A DNA stretch of 64,000 nt from GCA-2686295 sp964402995. GTDB lineage: Archaea; Nanobdellota; Nanobdellia; Woesearchaeales; GCA-2686295. Both the position numbers and the translations under genes were made by a program. The notes below the pieces were generated by a model. The model worked only from the letters and a program-made list of their open reading frames with translations. It ran no database searches and was not told the origin of the DNA. The stretch is taken from contig CAYOEA010000002.1 in assembly GCA_964402995.1 (NCBI GenBank), positions 79,753 through 143,752 on the forward strand, in the 5' to 3' direction. Shown piece by piece: positions 42,072 through 52,152 of the stretch; position 1 is the first letter of the stretch; each line of letters begins with the position of its first letter.

Positions 42072-43088
42072 ATGGTGTCCCCTATAAAAAAAACTCAAAT
42101 TCTAAATGATTTATTGGATGGTAAAACAAGTAATGTATCAAATAAAGTTTTGAATCTAATAATACGAGAAAATGTACTTTCTTTACTTATGGTAGAGAAG
42201 CCAGGAAAAGAAATTTTACTTAAAGAAAAATATCTAAATAATAATTCTATTAAGCAAGAATTAGTTAGAATACATGAAGAAATTTTATCAGATACAAATT
42301 TAAGACAAACATTTGGTCCTGGTACATTTCAAGGTTTACAAGGAAAATTAAATTGTATAATTTTAACAAAAAGAGTAATTGAAGAGAAATTAAATTGGAG
42401 TTTGTTTGATGTAGTACAAAAAATAAACTACCGAGTTTTATATAAATATAAATTAAGATGTACAAAAAGTTGTTTTACACATTTATATCAATTAATAATG
42501 AACTGCTATCCTGACGCAGAATTAAAACCATATTACTTTAAGAAAGCGTCAAATATTTGGTTAAATAAAGCTGGTGACTTAAATAAAGAATTAATAACTG
42601 AAGCAATGAGAGAATTCATTTCAGTTTTAACCAATTCTAAAGGAAAGTATAAGTATAAATTAAAAGAAATGCCGCGATGGGTTAACTATAAATTATTTAG
42701 ACTACCAATACTTCCTTATGAAACAAATCTAAGCTATTTACTTAGCTCATGTTTTGGAAACAGTCACATAAAAGCAATAATGTTTACTTATCCTGAAATG
42801 AAATTAAAACCATATTATTTTTCAAACGTTCCAAATAAATATTGGTCAGGAGATAAAGGAAAAGTACACGCAAAAGAATTAATGACTGAGCTTATGACAA
42901 TTCTTACTAATCCAAAAGGAAAATATAAATTGTCAAATGATGAAGTAAAAGATATATTCAAATTCAAAACTTACGGAAAACCTCTTTTGCCATACAAAAA
43001 GAATTTAAGAGGCATGCTTCAAACAGTATTTAAGAACTCGCCATCTGCACCATTTAAGTTGTTGATGGAGGACACAGATGACAAATAA
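42072..43088 (+). CDS. Repeat protein of unknown function overlapping sufB
   Basis: 338 residues from MVSPIKKTQ; a longer frame starts at 41973 inside the previous gene. This start is 30 bases after TATA-like ATTTAAATAT (42039-42048). From about residue 120 it has two clear and one partial copies of a module of about 85 residues: YPDAELKPYYF and YPEMKLKPYYF, each followed by a Trp-containing loop, a helix, LTNxKGKYK, and LPYETNLSYLLSSCF or LPYKKNLRGMLQTVF. The last 11 bases overlap sufB, so it may belong to the SUF operon. Function unknown; the repeats could bind nucleic acid. Confidence 0.75.
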   Translation: MVSPIKKTQILNDLLDGKTSNVSNKVLNLIIRENVLSLLMVEKPGKEILLKEKYLNNNSIKQELVRIHEEILSDTNLRQTFGPGTFQGLQGKLNCIILTKRVIEEKLNWSLFDVVQKINYRVLYKYKLRCTKSCFTHLYQLIMNCYPDAELKPYYFKKASNIWLNKAGDLNKELITEAMREFISVLTNSKGKYKYKLKEMPRWVNYKLFRLPILPYETNLSYLLSSCFGNSHIKAIMFTYPEMKLKPYYFSNVPNKYWSGDKGKVHAKELMTELMTILTNPKGKYKLSNDEVKDIFKFKTYGKPLLPYKKNLRGMLQTVFKNSPSAPFKLLMEDTDDK

Positions 43089-44487
43089 TAGTGATGATGC
43101 TTTCGAATTTCGAAAACAAGGAATTGATGAAAAAAATGAAGAGCGATTTAGAGTAAAACTTGACGCTGGTTTGTCTGAAGAAGTGGTGAGACGAATTTCT
43201 AAAGAAAAAGATGAACCTGAATGGATGCTTCAACATCGATTATCTTGTCTAAAAATGTTCTATGAAATGAAGATGCCAGAGTGGGGTCCAAATTTAGATA
43301 AATTAGATTTAAACAAAATAACTTATTATCTTAGTTCTGATGCAAAAAAGAATTCTAGATCATGGGATGATGTTCCTGAAGATATAAAAGAAACTTTTGA
43401 AAAATTAGGGATACCCAAAGCTGAAAGAGAATCGTTAGCAGGTGTTGGTGCGCAATATGAATCTGAAGTAGTATATCATAATATACAAAAAGAATTATCT
43501 GATAAAGGTGTTATTTTTGAAGATTGTGATATTGCAATAAAAAAACACCCAAAAATTTTCAAAGAATATTTTATGAAAGGAGTATCTCCAAGATTGCACA
43601 AATTTGCAGCATTACACGGAGCTGTATGGAGTGGAGGAACTTTTTTATATGTTCCAAAAGGTGTAAAAATAAAATTGCCACTTCAAGCATATTTTAGAAT
43701 GAATGCAGAAACAGCAGGACAATTTGAACATACTTTAATTGTTATAGAAGAAGGAGCAGAAGCACAATATATAGAAGGATGCAGTGCACCACAATATACT
43801 CAGAATTCTTTACATGCAGGTTGTGTTGAAATTGTTGTTAAAAAAGATGGGCGAATGAGATATAGTTCTGTTGAGAATTGGAGTAAGAATACTTATAATC
43901 TAAATACGAAACGAGCGCTTGTCGATGAAAATGGTGTTATGGAATGGATTGGAGGAAACATGGGTAGCGGAGTTACAATGCTATATCCAACAACAATTCT
44001 TAGAGGAAAAGGAGCTAGCGCAGAACATTTAGGAATAGCTTATGCGGGCGCTGGACAAAATCAAGATGTAGGCTCAAAAGTATATCATTTAGCACCTAAT
44101 ACAAGTTCGATGATAGTTTCTAAAAGCATAAGTAAAGATGGTGGCGTTGCAAGCTATAGAGGTCACCTTGAAATATCAAAAGAAGCAGTAAATTCAAAAT
44201 CAGTAGTTCAATGTGATGCATTGATGATGGATAATAAATCAAAATCAGACACAGTACCATATATTCAAGTAAAAAATAAAGATGTAGATTTAGGACATGA
44301 AGCAACAGTTGGAAAAATCAGTCAAGAACAAATATTCTATTTAATGAGTAGAGGTCTATCTGAAGAACAAGCAACTAAAATGATAGTAACTGGTTTTATT
44401 GAACCAATAGTAAAAGAATTACCATTAGAATATGCAATTGAAATGAATAAATTAATTGAATTAGAAATGGAAGGATCATTAGGTTAG
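43078..44487 (+). CDS. sufB: Fe-S cluster assembly scaffold SufB
   Basis: 469 residues. SufB hallmarks: PEWMLQHRLSCLKMFYEMKM, ISKEAVNSKSVVQCDALMMD, DVDLGHEATVGKISQEQIFY and LMSRGLSEEQATKMIVTGFI. It forms the SufBC2D scaffold on which Fe-S clusters are built. A run of sufB-sufD-sufS-sufC follows with tiny gaps or overlaps, making one operon. Confidence 0.97.
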   Translation: MTNNSDDAFEFRKQGIDEKNEERFRVKLDAGLSEEVVRRISKEKDEPEWMLQHRLSCLKMFYEMKMPEWGPNLDKLDLNKITYYLSSDAKKNSRSWDDVPEDIKETFEKLGIPKAERESLAGVGAQYESEVVYHNIQKELSDKGVIFEDCDIAIKKHPKIFKEYFMKGVSPRLHKFAALHGAVWSGGTFLYVPKGVKIKLPLQAYFRMNAETAGQFEHTLIVIEEGAEAQYIEGCSAPQYTQNSLHAGCVEIVVKKDGRMRYSSVENWSKNTYNLNTKRALVDENGVMEWIGGNMGSGVTMLYPTTILRGKGASAEHLGIAYAGAGQNQDVGSKVYHLAPNTSSMIVSKSISKDGGVASYRGHLEISKEAVNSKSVVQCDALMMDNKSKSDTVPYIQVKNKDVDLGHEATVGKISQEQIFYLMSRGLSEEQATKMIVTGFIEPIVKELPLEYAIEMNKLIELEMEGSLG

Positions 44488-44491
44488 AGAA

Positions 44492-45589
44492 ATGATAACA
44501 GAATTATGTTCAAATAAAAAGCGACAGAACGCAAACGATGCAGCTCCAAGAATTATAGATAAAGAAGGATCAAAATTACTTCGATATGGTCTTGGAATAA
44601 GTATAAATTTAGGATTGTTGAATTTTGAATCAATGGATGTAGATGAAACTACTTTGAAAATATCTTATCCAAAGTCAGTTGTTGTTGAGGAGAAAAATTA
44701 TTCTTATGAAGAAATTGCTTGCGGTAATGAAATCGAAATTGCTAATTTGAAAAAAACTACAAAAGAAATTTGTATTAATATTCCAAATAATTTTTTAAGC
44801 GAAGAACCAATAGTAATTCACACTAATACTTTTGGAAATGAGTTTTTGAAAATTAAAATAATCATTGGAAGTAATTCTAAGGTAAAAATTATAGATTATA
44901 AAGAAAGCGGTGCTTTAGGTTATGTTGGAAGAACAACTTTTATTGACGTAGCAAAAAATACAACACTTAATTATTTTTCAATACAAAATCATGGATTAAA
45001 AAAGTCAAGTTATGAAAAAAAGATTTGTACTGTAAAAAGAGATTCAACATTAAATTTAAATGAATTTTTACTTGGATCAAAAAATGCAGTCAGTGAACAA
45101 ATATCAATTTTGCAAGAAGAAGGAGCAAGTGCAAATTTACAAAATTATTTTTTTTCAAATGAAAATCAAGAATTTGATCAATTAGCAGAAGCAATACATA
45201 AAGCTCCAAGAACAAATTCTGATTTGAAAGCTAAAGGAGTAACTCAAAATAATTCAAAATCTTTATACAGAGGAAACATTCATATAACAGAGAATGCACA
45301 TAATTCTACAGGATTTCAAAAAGCAGAAATATTAATGGTTGATAAATTAAGCCAAGCTGATGCAATACCTCAATTATTAATTGATAATAATGAAGTTGCT
45401 TGCAGTCATGCAGTAGCAATTGGTCGAATAGACGAAGAAAAACTATTTTACTTTATGAGTCGAGGAATAAGTGAAGAAGATGCAAAGAAAGCCATTATTC
45501 AAGGAATGTTTGAACCTGAAATTGAAGCAATAGAAATAAAAAAATATCAAGATATAATTTATAAAAAATTAACCGAGAAAACAAAATGA
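44492..45589 (+). CDS. sufD: Fe-S cluster assembly protein SufD
   Basis: 365 residues. A SufBD-type beta-helix core with YRGNIHITENAHNSTGFQKA and EVACSHAVAIGRIDEEKLFY, LMSRGISEEDAKKAIIQGMF-like C-terminus (here FMSRGISEEDAKKAIIQGMF). Shorter than SufB and without its N-terminal domain. It starts four bases after sufB and overlaps sufS by four. Confidence 0.92.
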   Translation: MITELCSNKKRQNANDAAPRIIDKEGSKLLRYGLGISINLGLLNFESMDVDETTLKISYPKSVVVEEKNYSYEEIACGNEIEIANLKKTTKEICINIPNNFLSEEPIVIHTNTFGNEFLKIKIIIGSNSKVKIIDYKESGALGYVGRTTFIDVAKNTTLNYFSIQNHGLKKSSYEKKICTVKRDSTLNLNEFLLGSKNAVSEQISILQEEGASANLQNYFFSNENQEFDQLAEAIHKAPRTNSDLKAKGVTQNNSKSLYRGNIHITENAHNSTGFQKAEILMVDKLSQADAIPQLLIDNNEVACSHAVAIGRIDEEKLFYFMSRGISEEDAKKAIIQGMFEPEIEAIEIKKYQDIIYKKLTEKTK

Positions 45590-46800
45590 TTTTTAACCAA
45601 GAAAAAATAATTAAAGATTTTCCGATCTTAAAGAGTAAAAAACATGATGAATTAATTTATTTAGATAATGCTGCAACAACGCAAAAACCAAAACAAGTAA
45701 TTGATGCGGAAAAAGAATTCTATGAAAATTCAAATGCAAATATACACCGAGGAGTTTTTGCATTAAGCCAAAAAGCTACTGAGAAATATGAACTTGCGAG
45801 AGAAACAGTTGCAAAGTTTATAGGTTCTAAAAGAGAAGAAATTGTTTTTACATCAGGAGCAACCGATTCTTTGAATAAACTTGCACTTATGCTTGGAGAA
45901 GATTTAGTTTTAGGCGATGAAATAATAATTTCAGAGATGGAACATCATAGTAATGTTTTACCATGGCAAAAATTAGCAAAAGATAAGGGTTTAATTTTGA
46001 AATATATCAAATTAAATTCTGAATCGGATTTAGATTTAGAAGATTATAAAAAATTATTATCAGAAAAAACAAAAATAGTATCAATAACACACTCTTCAAA
46101 TGTAATTGGAACTATTAATCCAATTGAAGAAATATTTGAATTAGCAAAAAATAAATCAAATGCAATAACTATTCTTGATGCAGCTCAAAGTATAGCTCAT
46201 ATTAAGATAGATGTAAAAATTTTGAATGCAGATTTTTTAGTTTTCTCAGGACATAAAATATATGGTCCAACAGGAATTGGTGTGCTTTATGGAAAAGAAG
46301 ATTTATTAAATAATTTAACACCAGTAATTTTAGGCGGTGGAATTGTAACAGATGTTACAAAGACAAGTTATACTTTAGAAAAATCACCTTATAAATTTGA
46401 AGCAGGAACTCCAAACATTGCAGGAGCTATAGGTCTTGCTGCAGCACTTGATTATTTAGATGGTGTTAGTTTTGAAAATTTAATATCTCATGAAAAAGAA
46501 ATAATTGATTTGTTTTTAGAACAGAGTAAATTAGTAAGTGGTTTTAAGTTATATGGATCAAAAATTAATCAAACAAGTGTTTTTTCATTTAATATAGAGG
46601 GAAGACATTCGCATGATATAGCGTCAATGCTTGATCAATCAGGAATAGCAGTTAGAGAAGGATATCATTGTGCAAAAATTTTATTAAATTCGCTAGGAAT
46701 AAATTCCACTGTAAGAGTATCATTTTCAATATATAATAGAAAAGAAGAAGTAAGTGTATTTTTTGATGAATTAAGAAATGCAATTGAATTATTATCGTAG
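45586..46800 (+). CDS. sufS: Cysteine desulfurase SufS
   Basis: 404 residues. A PLP enzyme that releases sulfur from cysteine. Seen: YLDNAATTQKPKQVIDAEKE, NANIHRGVFALSQKATEKYE, SEMEHHSNVLPWQ, ILDAAQSIAHIKIDV, the PLP lysine in FSGHKIYGPTGIGVLYG and the active-site cysteine in VREGYHCAKILL. No SufE or SufU partner is visible in this operon. Confidence 0.97.
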   Translation: MIFNQEKIIKDFPILKSKKHDELIYLDNAATTQKPKQVIDAEKEFYENSNANIHRGVFALSQKATEKYELARETVAKFIGSKREEIVFTSGATDSLNKLALMLGEDLVLGDEIIISEMEHHSNVLPWQKLAKDKGLILKYIKLNSESDLDLEDYKKLLSEKTKIVSITHSSNVIGTINPIEEIFELAKNKSNAITILDAAQSIAHIKIDVKILNADFLVFSGHKIYGPTGIGVLYGKEDLLNNLTPVILGGGIVTDVTKTSYTLEKSPYKFEAGTPNIAGAIGLAAALDYLDGVSFENLISHEKEIIDLFLEQSKLVSGFKLYGSKINQTSVFSFNIEGRHSHDIASMLDQSGIAVREGYHCAKILLNSLGINSTVRVSFSIYNRKEEVSVFFDELRNAIELLS

Positions 46801-46811
46801 GAGAAATCAAA

Positions 46812-47555
46812 ATGGCTTTAGAAGTAAAAGATTTACATGTAAGTGTTGAAGGAAAGAAAATCCTAAATGGGATAAATCTTCGAATAGAAGATGGAGAAGT
46901 AATTGCAATTATGGGTCCAAATGGAAGTGGTAAAAGTACGTTATCGTATACCTTAATGGGGCATCCTAAATATAAAATAGAAAAAGGACAAATACTTCTT
47001 AATGGAGAAGATTTAACAAATGCTCCAACAGATGAGAGAGCAAAAAAAGGTTTATTTTTATCATTTCAATATCCAGAAGAAGTACCTGGAGTTACAACTA
47101 TAAATTTTTTACGAACAGCAGTAAATGCGCAATTAGACGAACCTATGAAAATACCTGAGTTTAGAAAAATACTAAATGAAAATTGTGAATTGCTAGCAAT
47201 AAAACCTGAAATGCTTAGACGATACTTAAATCAAGGATTTTCAGGCGGAGAAAAAAAGAAGATGGAAATTTTACAATTATTAATGTTAAATCCATCGATT
47301 GCAATTTTAGATGAAACAGATTCAGGACTTGACATAGATGCAATGAAAATAGTTGCAAATGGAATTAATCATTACTCTGCAAAATCAGAAAATAAAGAAA
47401 GAGGAGTTTTACTTATCACACATTATCAAAGATTGCTTGATTATGTTAAACCATCAAAGATTCATATTTTAATGGATGGACAAATAAAATATTCAGGTGG
47501 ATTTGAACTTGCAAAAAAGTTAGAAGAAAAAGGTTATGATTGGATAAATAAATAA
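46812..47555 (+). CDS. sufC: Fe-S assembly ATPase SufC
   Basis: 247 residues. An ABC-type ATPase without membrane partner: Walker A GPNGSGKSTLSYTLMG, signature GFSGGEKKKMEILQLL, Walker B IAILDETDSGLDIDA and LLITHYQRLLDYVKP. It drives SufBD rearrangement. Last gene of the SUF operon; 133 bases follow before pepA. Confidence 0.97.
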   Translation: MALEVKDLHVSVEGKKILNGINLRIEDGEVIAIMGPNGSGKSTLSYTLMGHPKYKIEKGQILLNGEDLTNAPTDERAKKGLFLSFQYPEEVPGVTTINFLRTAVNAQLDEPMKIPEFRKILNENCELLAIKPEMLRRYLNQGFSGGEKKKMEILQLLMLNPSIAILDETDSGLDIDAMKIVANGINHYSAKSENKERGVLLITHYQRLLDYVKPSKIHILMDGQIKYSGGFELAKKLEEKGYDWINK

Positions 47556-47688
47556 ATCATTAATGAAATAATATATTGGTGTTAAAAGATATAATTATGA
47601 TTTAAGAATGAAAATAAACAATTTATTCTTTTAACTATTAGGAAAATTAAAAAACATTAAATTAAATTATAATTATCGAGGTTAAAAA

Positions 47689-49164
47689 ATGAATGTAAAA
47701 GTAATGAATCAAAAGCTATCTGAAATCAAATCCGATTTACTAGTAGTACCTATGTTTAAAGACGAGAAAACTTTCAAAGGTTTAAATGCAAAACTAGATT
47801 TGCAAATAAATAATAGAATTAAATCAAAAAAATTCGAAGGAAACCTCAAACAAATGTTTTTCTTATCAAGTCTTGATGAAATAAAATCAGAAACAGTTTT
47901 ATTTTGTGGTTTAGGCGATAAAAAAGAATTCGTAAAAAATAATTTAAGAAAGTTTTCAGCAGTAGTTGCAAAGAAAGCAGAAGAAATGAAATGTAAATCT
48001 GTATGTTATGATCTTAGTAATTTAAAGCTTGATCTAAGTGAAGATTTAATTTCACAAATCATAATTGAAGGTGCAATTTTAGGAACTTACAAATTTAAAA
48101 TTTACAAAACCGATGCAAAAGAAAGAGTCAGATATGTAGATAGTTTACTTTTGAATGTTAATAATACTTCATTAAGTCAGAAAGGAGCAAAAAAAGGACA
48201 ACTACTTGCTGAAACAAGCAATTATGTTAGAACTTTAGTAAACACACCTCCTGTAGATATGTATCCTGAGAAATTAGCTGCAGAAGCTAAAAAGATTGCA
48301 ACACAAAATAAGATTCAAATTAAAATTCTAGATAAAAAAGAATTAACTAAGAAAAAAATGAATGCAATACTTGCAGTTGGAAGAGGAAGTATAAAAGAAC
48401 CAAGAATGATTATGCTTCAAACAAATCCAAAAGCAAAAAGAAGTATTGCACTTGTAGGAAAAGGAGTCACGTTTGATAGTGGCGGATTAGATATTAAACC
48501 ATGGCCACACATGAAAGATATGAAATGTGATATGGCAGGAGCTGCAACTGTTTTAGGAGCAGTGGCTTACGCTGCAAAAATGAAATTACCAATAAATGTT
48601 ATTGGAGTTTTAGGTGCGGTAGAAAATATGCCAGGACCAGATTCATATAAAGGTGGAGATGTAATCAAATCTTACATGGGTAAAACTTTGGAAGTAGAAC
48701 ATACAGATGCAGAAGGAAGAATAGTTTTAGCAGATGCAGTAGCTTATGCAGAAGAACAAAAACCAGATGCGATTGTAGATATAGCAACTCTTACAGGCGC
48801 TAGTGTTGTATGTTTAGGATTTGCAGCAGCACCATTTGTTTCAAATAATGATAAAATTAAAAGTGCACTTTTAGAAGCATCAAAACAATCTGATGAAATA
48901 ATTTGGGAACTACCATTATTACAAGAATACAGAGATGCAGTAAAAGGTGTTTTAGCAGATGTTAAAAACTTAGGAAGTCCTGATAGAGCAGCTGGAACTA
49001 TAACTGGTGCTACATTTGTTGAAGCGTTTGTTAAAAAAACTCCATGGGCGCATATAGACATTGGTGGAATGGGTTGGTTTTCAGAAGAAAAAGAATATGT
49101 TCTAAAAGGTGGAACAGGATTTGGACTAAGATTATTTGCAAGCCTAGTTGAGAATTGGAAGTAA
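47689..49164 (+). CDS. pepA: Leucyl aminopeptidase (M17 family)
   Basis: 491 residues. The catalytic C-terminal domain has VGKGVTFDSGGLDIKP, DMAGAATVLGAVAYAAKM and the signature HTDAEGRIVLADAVAYAEE (usually NTDAEGR, so Asn to His here), plus IVDIATLTGASVVCLG. Metal ligands Lys, Asp and Glu are in place. The N-terminal macro-like domain is about 170 residues. It frees N-terminal amino acids from peptides. Single gene with its own upstream region. Confidence 0.95.
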   Translation: MNVKVMNQKLSEIKSDLLVVPMFKDEKTFKGLNAKLDLQINNRIKSKKFEGNLKQMFFLSSLDEIKSETVLFCGLGDKKEFVKNNLRKFSAVVAKKAEEMKCKSVCYDLSNLKLDLSEDLISQIIIEGAILGTYKFKIYKTDAKERVRYVDSLLLNVNNTSLSQKGAKKGQLLAETSNYVRTLVNTPPVDMYPEKLAAEAKKIATQNKIQIKILDKKELTKKKMNAILAVGRGSIKEPRMIMLQTNPKAKRSIALVGKGVTFDSGGLDIKPWPHMKDMKCDMAGAATVLGAVAYAAKMKLPINVIGVLGAVENMPGPDSYKGGDVIKSYMGKTLEVEHTDAEGRIVLADAVAYAEEQKPDAIVDIATLTGASVVCLGFAAAPFVSNNDKIKSALLEASKQSDEIIWELPLLQEYRDAVKGVLADVKNLGSPDRAAGTITGATFVEAFVKKTPWAHIDIGGMGWFSEEKEYVLKGGTGFGLRLFASLVENWK

Positions 49165-49232
49165 AATAATTAAATTATTTTTATTTTTTTAATTTGTTTT
49201 TTATATGTAATAAAAAAAGGTGACAAGAAAAA

Positions 49233-49601
49233 ATGGCTGGACTAAAGTTTATACAACCGCAAGAAATTGAAGTTTTACTAATTTTACCTGCAATAAGACG
49301 AGAATTAGCAATTGAAATGAAGAAACTCGGATTCGAACAAAAGAAAATTGCAAAGATATTATGTGTTACTGAAGCTGCCATTAGTCAATATATTAAAAAT
49401 AAAAGAGCAAATAAAGTAAATTTTTCTATTGAAGCAAAAGAAGCTATAGCTAAATCTGCAAAGAAAATTAAAAATGAAAAAATAATGTTATATGAAATTC
49501 AGAACTTATTGAAGTTGATGAAAGAATTGAAAATTACTTGCAATTTACATAAAGATTTGTCAACAGTTGCACATAATTGTGTATTATGTCAGAAAGAGTA
49601 A
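49233..49601 (+). CDS. Small HTH regulator with C-terminal Cys/His cluster
   Basis: 122 residues. An XRE-like helix-turn-helix in the N-terminal half (IAMKKLGFEQKKIAKILCVT-like region, here AIEMKKLGFEQKKIAKILCV, then TEAAISQYIKNKRANK). The last 25 residues contain CNLHKDLSTVAHNCVLC, which could bind zinc or an Fe-S cluster. Similar predicted archaeal regulators have cysteine-rich ends. An SD-like AGGTGA precedes the ATG. A redox or Fe-S sensing role, given the SUF operon 1.7 kb upstream, is inference. Confidence 0.8.
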   Translation: MAGLKFIQPQEIEVLLILPAIRRELAIEMKKLGFEQKKIAKILCVTEAAISQYIKNKRANKVNFSIEAKEAIAKSAKKIKNEKIMLYEIQNLLKLMKELKITCNLHKDLSTVAHNCVLCQKE

Positions 49602-49666
49602 TTTTACACTAATTTAGTTTCTTTTTTGAAAAGCTTTTAAAATAACATTTGTTTATAATTCTTATA

Positions 49667-50326
49667 ATGGCAGAAAAATTAGAAATATATTCTTTAGATG
49701 GAACATTAGATGCTGTTCAAGATAGAAAAATTTTCTACAAAGAAATAGAACAAGAATATCGAAAAACTGGCAAAATTACACGAAAAGTTAAATCTATAAG
49801 AATACTAGTTATGAATTCTAAAGGGAAAATATATGTCCAATTAAGAAGTAATGAAAAAGAAAGAAATCCAGGTCTTTACGATAAAACAATAGGTGGACAT
49901 TTAAAAATTGGTCATACATGGGATTTAACTGTAGTAAAAGAATGTCATGAAGAATTAGGTTTTCCAGCAGTAGTATTAACTGATGATGAGTTTAGAGCAG
50001 CTTACAAAACAACTGATTTAAGAATTATAGGTTTACTTAGAAAATTAGAGCACATGGAAAATTTTGTTTCAATAAATAATTTGAATGGTGAACGATTTGA
50101 ACAACCTTTCATAACAACATTCTATTTAGGTTATTATGATGGACCAATTAATTTTTGCGATGGTGAATCAACAGGTATAAGAGTATATACAGTTGAAGAA
50201 CTAAAAGCTGAGATTAAAAAAACACCTGAATTATTCACTGATGATCTTAAGTTTATGATAGACAGATTTCAAAAAGACTTAGTTTCAGTTAAAGATAACA
50301 CTCCAAATGTTGTCAAAGGATATTAA
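49667..50326 (+). CDS. Nudix hydrolase-fold protein
   Basis: 219 residues from MAEKLEIYS, chosen because TATA-like CTTTTAAAAT lies about 30 bases before it; a frame from 49649 adds six residues. The Nudix box reads GHLKIGHTWDLTVVKECHEELG: the KExxEE core is kept, the first Glu is His and the usual Arg is Lys. The N-terminal DRKIFYKEIEQEYRKTGKIT and overall length resemble IDI-type Nudix proteins. Substrate cannot be predicted. Confidence 0.85.
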   Translation: MAEKLEIYSLDGTLDAVQDRKIFYKEIEQEYRKTGKITRKVKSIRILVMNSKGKIYVQLRSNEKERNPGLYDKTIGGHLKIGHTWDLTVVKECHEELGFPAVVLTDDEFRAAYKTTDLRIIGLLRKLEHMENFVSINNLNGERFEQPFITTFYLGYYDGPINFCDGESTGIRVYTVEELKAEIKKTPELFTDDLKFMIDRFQKDLVSVKDNTPNVVKGY

Positions 50327-50397
50327 TTTAATAATTTCATTATTTCTAAGCTCATTAAATCACAAACTTTTTAATTAATTCATTCAATTTTATTTCT

Positions 50398-52152
50398 ATG
50401 AAAGAAACTTGGAACTTAAACGATATTCTTAAAGGAAAAGAACCTGATGTTATCATTGAAGATATAAAAGCAGAAGTTGAAAAATTTAAAGCTTTTAGAG
50501 AAGAATTAAAACCTTCACTTAGTGTTACTAGATTAAAAGAATTATTATTTGAAAAAGAAAAAATAATAGTAATGTCCACCAGAGTGCAAGTATATTATTA
50601 TTTGAAGTTCTATGAAAAAACTGATGATTCAAAGACGCTTGGAAAATTATCTTTCTTAAATCAATTAATGACTGAGATGGGTAATGACATGCAATTTTTT
50701 TCATTATGGTTTATGGAGTTAAGTGATGACGATGCTAATAAATATTTGAACGCGTCAGAATTATCTGCTTATAATTATTATTTTGTTCAAATAAGAGAAT
50801 TAAAACCATTCACAAAAGATGAAGCAACAGAAAAAATAATCAATCTTAAATCAATAACTGGAAGAGGTGCTTTTTCTTCACTTTATGAAATTTTTACAGG
50901 TACATTCAAGTATGATTTTGATGGAAAAAAAGATTTACCTCAAGAAGAGGTTACAACTTATTATGAATCAAATGATCCTAAACTTCGAGAAGGTGCTTAT
51001 AATTTAATTTTAAATAAGTATGGAAAAGAAAGCACTATCATTTCTGAGATTTACAAGAACATAGTTTTAGACTGGCATAATGAAGAAGTTGAAATTAGAG
51101 GTTTTAAAGAACCAATTAGTAAACGAAACATGAACAATGATATAGATGATGTAACTGTTGCAGCAATGCTTAATGTAATTAAAAAAAATGTTTCAATCTT
51201 TAAGGATTATTTCAAAATTAAATATGATATGATAAAAGGTCAAGGACAAGATTATCCTTTCTCAAGATATCATCTCTATGCACATTATGAAACAGGAGAA
51301 GAAACAAAATATTCTTATGAAGATAGTAAAGAATTAGTTTTGAATACTTATCGAGAGTTTGATGAAAGATTTTATACTGCAGCAAAAGAAATATTTGATG
51401 CAAAGCATGTACATTCACACCCGCAAGCAAATAAACGTGGCGGAGCATTTTGTTTCTCAATAGATAATGAGATGACACCATATATAATGCTTAATCATTC
51501 TGATACATTAACAGATTTATTTACTATGATGCATGAGTTTGGTCATGGAATACATGGAGTGTTATCAAAGAAACAAATCAATGTTCTTTATGACACATCA
51601 CTTGCAATGGCAGAGACAGCTTCTATTTTTGGAGAAATGACACTTGCAAATAAGATGCTTGAGAAAATAACTGATCCTGAAGAAAAAAAGAGATTGTTAT
51701 TACAACAAATAGATAGACAATATGCAACTATTGGAAGACAAGCATACTTCATATTTTTTGAACAATTTGCACATGAGAATATTAAGAAAGGAATTACAAA
51801 AGAAGAATTAGATAAGAAGTATGTTGAACTTTTAGAAGAACAATTTGGTGATATGGAAATTCCAAAAGAATTTAGCCATGAATGGAATTACATACCACAC
51901 ATTCACAATTCACCTTTCTATTGTTATGCTTATGCGTGGGGAAATTTAATGGTCTTAGCTCTATATGCACAGTATAAAGAAAAAGGAAAAGAATTTATAG
52001 ACAAATATGTAGAGATACTATCAGAGGGTGGCGGAAAAAGTCCTGCTGACCTTTTGTCAATGGTTGGAATCGATCCAAGTGATGAGACATTTTGGCAAGG
52101 TGGATTTGATATAATAAAAGAGGAATTAAATCAACTTAAGAAATTAATCTAA
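50398..52152 (+). CDS. pepF: Oligoendopeptidase F-type metallopeptidase (M3B)
   Basis: 584 residues. Zinc motif MMHEFGHGIHG (HExxH) with the third ligand in AETASIFGEM, both typical of M3 peptidases. Other family blocks: RNMNNDIDDVTVAAMLNVIK and HIHNSPFYCYAYAWGNLMVL. A cytosolic enzyme degrading short peptides; it complements PepA nearby. It shares one base with the next gene. Confidence 0.95.
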   Translation: MKETWNLNDILKGKEPDVIIEDIKAEVEKFKAFREELKPSLSVTRLKELLFEKEKIIVMSTRVQVYYYLKFYEKTDDSKTLGKLSFLNQLMTEMGNDMQFFSLWFMELSDDDANKYLNASELSAYNYYFVQIRELKPFTKDEATEKIINLKSITGRGAFSSLYEIFTGTFKYDFDGKKDLPQEEVTTYYESNDPKLREGAYNLILNKYGKESTIISEIYKNIVLDWHNEEVEIRGFKEPISKRNMNNDIDDVTVAAMLNVIKKNVSIFKDYFKIKYDMIKGQGQDYPFSRYHLYAHYETGEETKYSYEDSKELVLNTYREFDERFYTAAKEIFDAKHVHSHPQANKRGGAFCFSIDNEMTPYIMLNHSDTLTDLFTMMHEFGHGIHGVLSKKQINVLYDTSLAMAETASIFGEMTLANKMLEKITDPEEKKRLLLQQIDRQYATIGRQAYFIFFEQFAHENIKKGITKEELDKKYVELLEEQFGDMEIPKEFSHEWNYIPHIHNSPFYCYAYAWGNLMVLALYAQYKEKGKEFIDKYVEILSEGGGKSPADLLSMVGIDPSDETFWQGGFDIIKEELNQLKKLI

